From SAR116 cluster bacterium (GTDB taxonomy: Bacteria > Pseudomonadota > Alphaproteobacteria > Puniceispirillales > GCA-002684695), in contig NYVQ01000085.1 in assembly GCA_002684695.1 (NCBI GenBank), positions 1 to 9,110 on the forward strand: a stretch of 9,110 nt of DNA. The letters are read 5' to 3'. The translations under genes were made by a program, and so were the position numbers. This document shows, piece after piece, positions 6,965 to 9,110 of the stretch (the stretch's first letter is position 1; every line of letters starts with the position of its first letter). A model generated the notes under the pieces. It did no database searches and was not told the origin of the DNA. It saw only the letters and a list, made by a program, of their open reading frames with translations.

Positions 6965-7672
6965 ATGACTGAAGAATTTGATGATGAAATAATTTTATCA
7001 GAATTAAATGATGAAGAACTTGTCCAGCAAATGCATGATGATCTGTATGATGGATTACAAGAAGAGGTTGTTGAGGGTGTTGAAATCCTTTTGGAAAGGG
7101 GTTGGACTCCTTATAAAGTATTAACAGAAGCATTAGTAGCTGGAATGACTATTGTAGGAGTGGACTTTAGAGATGGTATACTATTTGTTCCTGAAGTGCT
7201 AATGGCCGCTAATGCAATGAAAGCAGGAATGAAAATATTAAGGCCACTTTTAGCAGAGACAGGTGCACCACAGGTTGGTAAAATGGTAATAGGAACTGTT
7301 AAGGGTGATATCCACGATATTGGAAAAAATTTAGTATCAATGATGATGGAGGGTGCAGGTTTTGAAGTCATTGATATTGGTATTAACAATCCAGTTGAAA
7401 ATTATTTAGAAGCGCTTGATGAGCATAAACCAAACATTTTAGGGATGTCAGCTTTATTGACTACAACAATGCCCTACATGAAAGTTGTAATCGATACAAT
7501 GGTCGAAAAAGGCATTAGAGATGACTATATAATTTTAGTTGGCGGAGCGCCACTAAATGAGGAGTTTGCTGATAGTGTTGGGGCTGATGCCTATTGCAGG
7601 GATGCTGCCGTTGCAGTTGAAACAGCAAAAAAACTTATTCATGAAAGCAAAGCATCGAACCAAGTTGCATAG
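6965..7672 (+). CDS. Stand-alone corrinoid (B12-binding) methyl-carrier protein
   Basis: A 235-aa cytosolic protein with the two-domain layout of methyltransferase corrinoid proteins (MtbC/MtgC-like, and the B12 module of MetH). Residues 15-95 form the helical cap domain. The Rossmann B12 domain begins near 105 with V-K-G-D-I-H-D-I-G-K-N, the D-x-H-x-x-G signature; Asp115, His117 and Gly120 mark base-off/His-on cobalamin binding, with His117 the cobalt ligand. S-A-L-L at 162-165 and V-G-G-A at 192-195 complete the cofactor pocket. A GTG at 6950 would add five residues, but the ATG at 6965 agrees better with the usual short acidic N-terminus; neither has a clear Shine-Dalgarno sequence. It would shuttle a methyl group between a substrate-specific methyltransferase and methyl-tetrahydrofolate. 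The next gene starts 28 nt later. No cobalamin riboswitch is visible upstream. Confidence 0.92.
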   Translation: MTEEFDDEIILSELNDEELVQQMHDDLYDGLQEEVVEGVEILLERGWTPYKVLTEALVAGMTIVGVDFRDGILFVPEVLMAANAMKAGMKILRPLLAETGAPQVGKMVIGTVKGDIHDIGKNLVSMMMEGAGFEVIDIGINNPVENYLEALDEHKPNILGMSALLTTTMPYMKVVIDTMVEKGIRDDYIILVGGAPLNEEFADSVGADAYCRDAAVAVETAKKLIHESKASNQVA

Positions 7673-7700
7673 ATAAAATGTTTAATTTTTACTAGTAAGC

Positions 7701-8021
7701 ATGTCACAAATAGTTACTGTATATTGGAGAGATATACCAGCCCAAGTTATTGCTGAAGAGGGCAGAGGAAGAAAAAGGAAACAAGTTAAACTTGAACTTG
7801 CAAAAAAATTTATTGTTGCTATTGATGCCGCAGCTATGAAAAGTGGTGCTGACGGATCAGACGATTATTTAAATGACTGGAGAAAATCTTTACCTGAAAA
7901 AATATCTGATAATTTGGATCTTGAAGCAAACATGTTAAAAAAAGAAATTGAGGAAAAGTTTACCAATGAAATATTGAAAGAATTAATATCAAATGGTGGT
8001 TATCAAAAAAAAGGGGATTAG
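7701..8021 (+). CDS. 'Virulence factor' family protein (PF13769-like) of the corrinoid operon
   Basis: A 106-aa soluble protein opening with V-T-V-Y-W-R-D-I-P-A-Q-V-I at 5-17, the hallmark of a small alphaproteobacterial family databases call 'virulence factor'. A basic stretch with G-R-G-R-K-R-K at 22-28 follows, then a helix containing A-I-D-A-A-A-M-K-S-G-A around 41-51 and a Y-L-x-x-W-R segment near 57-62. The tail is charged and helical. There is no signal peptide, membrane span or known catalytic motif, so the family name is misleading here. From memory, the family sits beside corrinoid proteins, MetF homologues and methyltetrahydrofolate methyltransferases in other alphaproteobacteria, as it does here. 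A structural or regulatory role in that methyl-transfer system is inferred. Function unknown. Confidence 0.75.
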   Translation: MSQIVTVYWRDIPAQVIAEEGRGRKRKQVKLELAKKFIVAIDAAAMKSGADGSDDYLNDWRKSLPEKISDNLDLEANMLKKEIEEKFTNEILKELISNGGYQKKGD

Positions 8022-8134
8022 CTGGGTCTTATTTAGTATTATGAACTAGTCGAAAATGAATATTAATTAGACGTTATTAGAACATTAAAATAATTTAACA
8101 TCAGTATTTAATTTTAAAAATAGAATATTACAAT
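8022..8134 (+). other. 113-bp non-coding gap inside the corrinoid operon
   Basis: This is the longest gap between genes of the operon; the others are about 30 nt. It is strongly AT-rich, has no open frame of note, no clear inverted repeat and no T-run terminator. TTAGAC at 8067-8072 with TAATTT 18 bp further on is a very weak promoter-like pair. It may hold an internal promoter for the MetF-like gene, but nothing here is decisive. Confidence 0.3.
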
Positions 8135-9040
8135 ATGCTCACAGAAAATCCTATAAATATTATCAAAAATATTGCAAAAAATTGGTCAATAGAGATTACG
8201 CCAAATGCAGCAAAAAAAATTGATGACTTTTCTAAAATTCTCAGAAAAAAAACTATAGTAAACGTTACATTTCTTCCTAATACAAATTTTTTAGAAACAA
8301 TTGAAGTCAGTAGAAGACTAAATGAAAGTGGAATGTCACCAGTCCCTCATATTTCTGCAAGAGCCATTCGGAATACAAATGAACTTGATTATTTTGTCAA
8401 AAGCTTAACAGAAAGCTGTGGTGTAAATGAAGTACTAGTAATTGCAGGAAGCTCTTCTTCACCAGCAGACAAGTTTCATGAAACTATGCAAATATTGAAT
8501 TCAGGTATATTAGAAAAATATAATATTCAAAAAGTTGGTGTTGCAGGCCATCCAGAGGGGAGTCCTGACATAAGTGATGACTTGATAAATGCGTCTTTGA
8601 AAAGGAAGTATGAATGGTCTTTAAAGACTGGAATTCCAATATATATAGAAACACAATTTTTGTTTGAAGCAGAACCTGTTTTAGATTGGGAAAAGAATAT
8701 TAGAGATCAAGGTATGAAAATACCAGTTCGTATTGGTGTACCTGGGCCAGCAACTATCAAAACTTTATTTCAATTTGCTAAATCCTCTGGTATTGGACCC
8801 TCAATGAGAATGATAACTAAGCAAGCAAAAAATATTTCGAAGTTATTTATTGTTCAAGCTCCAGATAAATATATTTATGATCTTTCTTTCGGAGTATACA
8901 ATGATAAGGAGTGTAATATTGAACACCTCCATTTCTATCCTTTTGGTGGCTTTAAAAAAACAGCTTTATGGGCTGCTAACCTTGAAAAAGGTGAATTTTC
9001 TCCAAACGATAAAGGTGGCTTTAAAATCCATGAGAGTTAA
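8135..9040 (+). CDS. Divergent MetF-like (methylenetetrahydrofolate reductase family) protein
   Basis: A 301-aa cytosolic protein of the MTHFR TIM-barrel family, distantly related to the metF at 4081-4986. Recognisable positions are W-S-I-E-I-T-P with Glu20 matching the catalytic Glu, P-H-I-S-A-R at 71-76 in place of the usual H-L-T-C-R-D, V-G-V-A-G-H-P-E-G at 134-142 (the A-x-P-E motif of MTHFRs), E-T-Q-F-L-F at 172-177, and H-L-H-F-Y-P-F-G-G at 264-272 near the end. Where canonical enzymes have G-D with the flavin-tuning Asp, this has V-I-A-G-S-S-S-S at 102-109, so that Asp appears absent. It resembles the MetF-like protein commonly found in alphaproteobacterial corrinoid clusters. It could be a reductase with altered electron donor or direction, or a folate-binding partner. 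The start ATG at 8135 has no Shine-Dalgarno sequence; the next gene begins 33 nt downstream. Confidence 0.82.
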   Translation: MLTENPINIIKNIAKNWSIEITPNAAKKIDDFSKILRKKTIVNVTFLPNTNFLETIEVSRRLNESGMSPVPHISARAIRNTNELDYFVKSLTESCGVNEVLVIAGSSSSPADKFHETMQILNSGILEKYNIQKVGVAGHPEGSPDISDDLINASLKRKYEWSLKTGIPIYIETQFLFEAEPVLDWEKNIRDQGMKIPVRIGVPGPATIKTLFQFAKSSGIGPSMRMITKQAKNISKLFIVQAPDKYIYDLSFGVYNDKECNIEHLHFYPFGGFKKTALWAANLEKGEFSPNDKGGFKIHES

Positions 9041-9061
9041 AATAAATAAAATTAGATACTT

Positions 9062-9067
9062 AAGGGG
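9062..9067 (+). promoter_or_regulatory. Shine-Dalgarno site of the next gene
   Basis: AAGGGG lies 6 nt before the ATG at 9074. It is the clearest ribosome-binding site in a window where most genes lack one. This supports 9074 as a true start although only 37 nt of the gene are visible. Confidence 0.65.
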
Positions 9068-9073
9068 AAATAT

Positions 9074-9110
9074 ATGTCAAAAACTATAGTTTCGTCAGAT
9101 AAAAAGGAAG
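9074..9110 (+). CDS. 5' end of a probable methyltetrahydrofolate:corrinoid methyltransferase (partial)
   Basis: Only the first 12 codons are visible: M-S-K-T-I-V-S-S-D-K-K-E, preceded by a good Shine-Dalgarno site. As I recall them, methyltetrahydrofolate cobalamin methyltransferases of alphaproteobacterial corrinoid clusters begin with a similar M-S/T-R-T-I/V-V-x-S-A-T-x-E stretch and follow the MetF-like gene. On that basis this is probably the pterin-binding enzyme that moves methyl groups between methyl-tetrahydrofolate and the corrinoid protein encoded at 6965-7672. The identification leans mostly on gene order; twelve residues cannot prove it. Confidence 0.55.
   Translation, partial: MSKTIVSSDKKE

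Noticed and set aside
7111..7389. Minus-strand open frame of 92 codons
   Set aside because: It is antisense to the cobalamin-binding domain of the corrinoid protein and has no recognisable protein features.
8850..9089. Plus-strand open frame of 79 codons
   Set aside because: It is a shifted frame overlapping the end of the MetF-like gene and the Shine-Dalgarno site and start of the next gene; no domain features.

Overview
The window is AT-rich throughout, and its gene content is alphaproteobacterial: an SDHAF4/DUF1674-type protein, a DUF1491-type protein, RsmB next to a heparinase II/III-like protein, YciB, and a corrinoid/folate cluster that includes the protein family labelled 'virulence factor'. 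Tight spacing, short intergenic gaps, few recognisable Shine-Dalgarno sites and no clear terminator hairpins suggest a streamlined, probably marine, alphaproteobacterium, for example the AEGEAN-169/HIMB59 type or a low-GC SAR116 relative. The lineage is inferred from gene content and composition, not from a marker tree.

Layout. Positions 1-2565 are a minus-strand pair: rsmB (16S rRNA m5C methyltransferase, TTG start) and, overlapping its 3' end by 41 nt, a heparinase II/III-like gene that runs off the left edge. Positions 2638-4063 are a plus-strand trio with gaps of 6 and 4 nt: a 56-aa SDHAF4-like protein, a DUF1491-like protein and a six-helix voltage-gated potassium channel. Positions 4081-5089 are a minus-strand unit: tRNA-Leu(UAG), then 18 nt downstream a MetF-type methylenetetrahydrofolate reductase that probably shares its transcript. 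Positions 5216-6848 hold dusA and yciB on the plus strand.

Positions 6965-9110 are the most distinctive part, a plus-strand operon for methyl transfer between tetrahydrofolate and a corrinoid protein. It holds a stand-alone B12-binding protein with the D-x-H-x-x-G cobalt-ligand motif, a small 'virulence factor' family protein, a second and divergent MetF homologue, and the first 12 codons of what looks like a methyltetrahydrofolate:corrinoid methyltransferase. This is a methionine-synthase-like machine broken into separate polypeptides. The methyl donor or acceptor component (a homocysteine methyltransferase or an MttB-type demethylase) and the corrinoid-reactivating protein are not in the window and would be expected beyond the right edge or elsewhere.

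Together, the two MetF homologues and the corrinoid operon make this a one-carbon metabolism locus. Neighbouring genes serve RNA modification (RsmB, DusA), respiratory complex assembly (SDHAF4-like) and the envelope (YciB, the channel, the heparinase-like protein). I see no mobile elements, CRISPR arrays, rRNA or long repeats.
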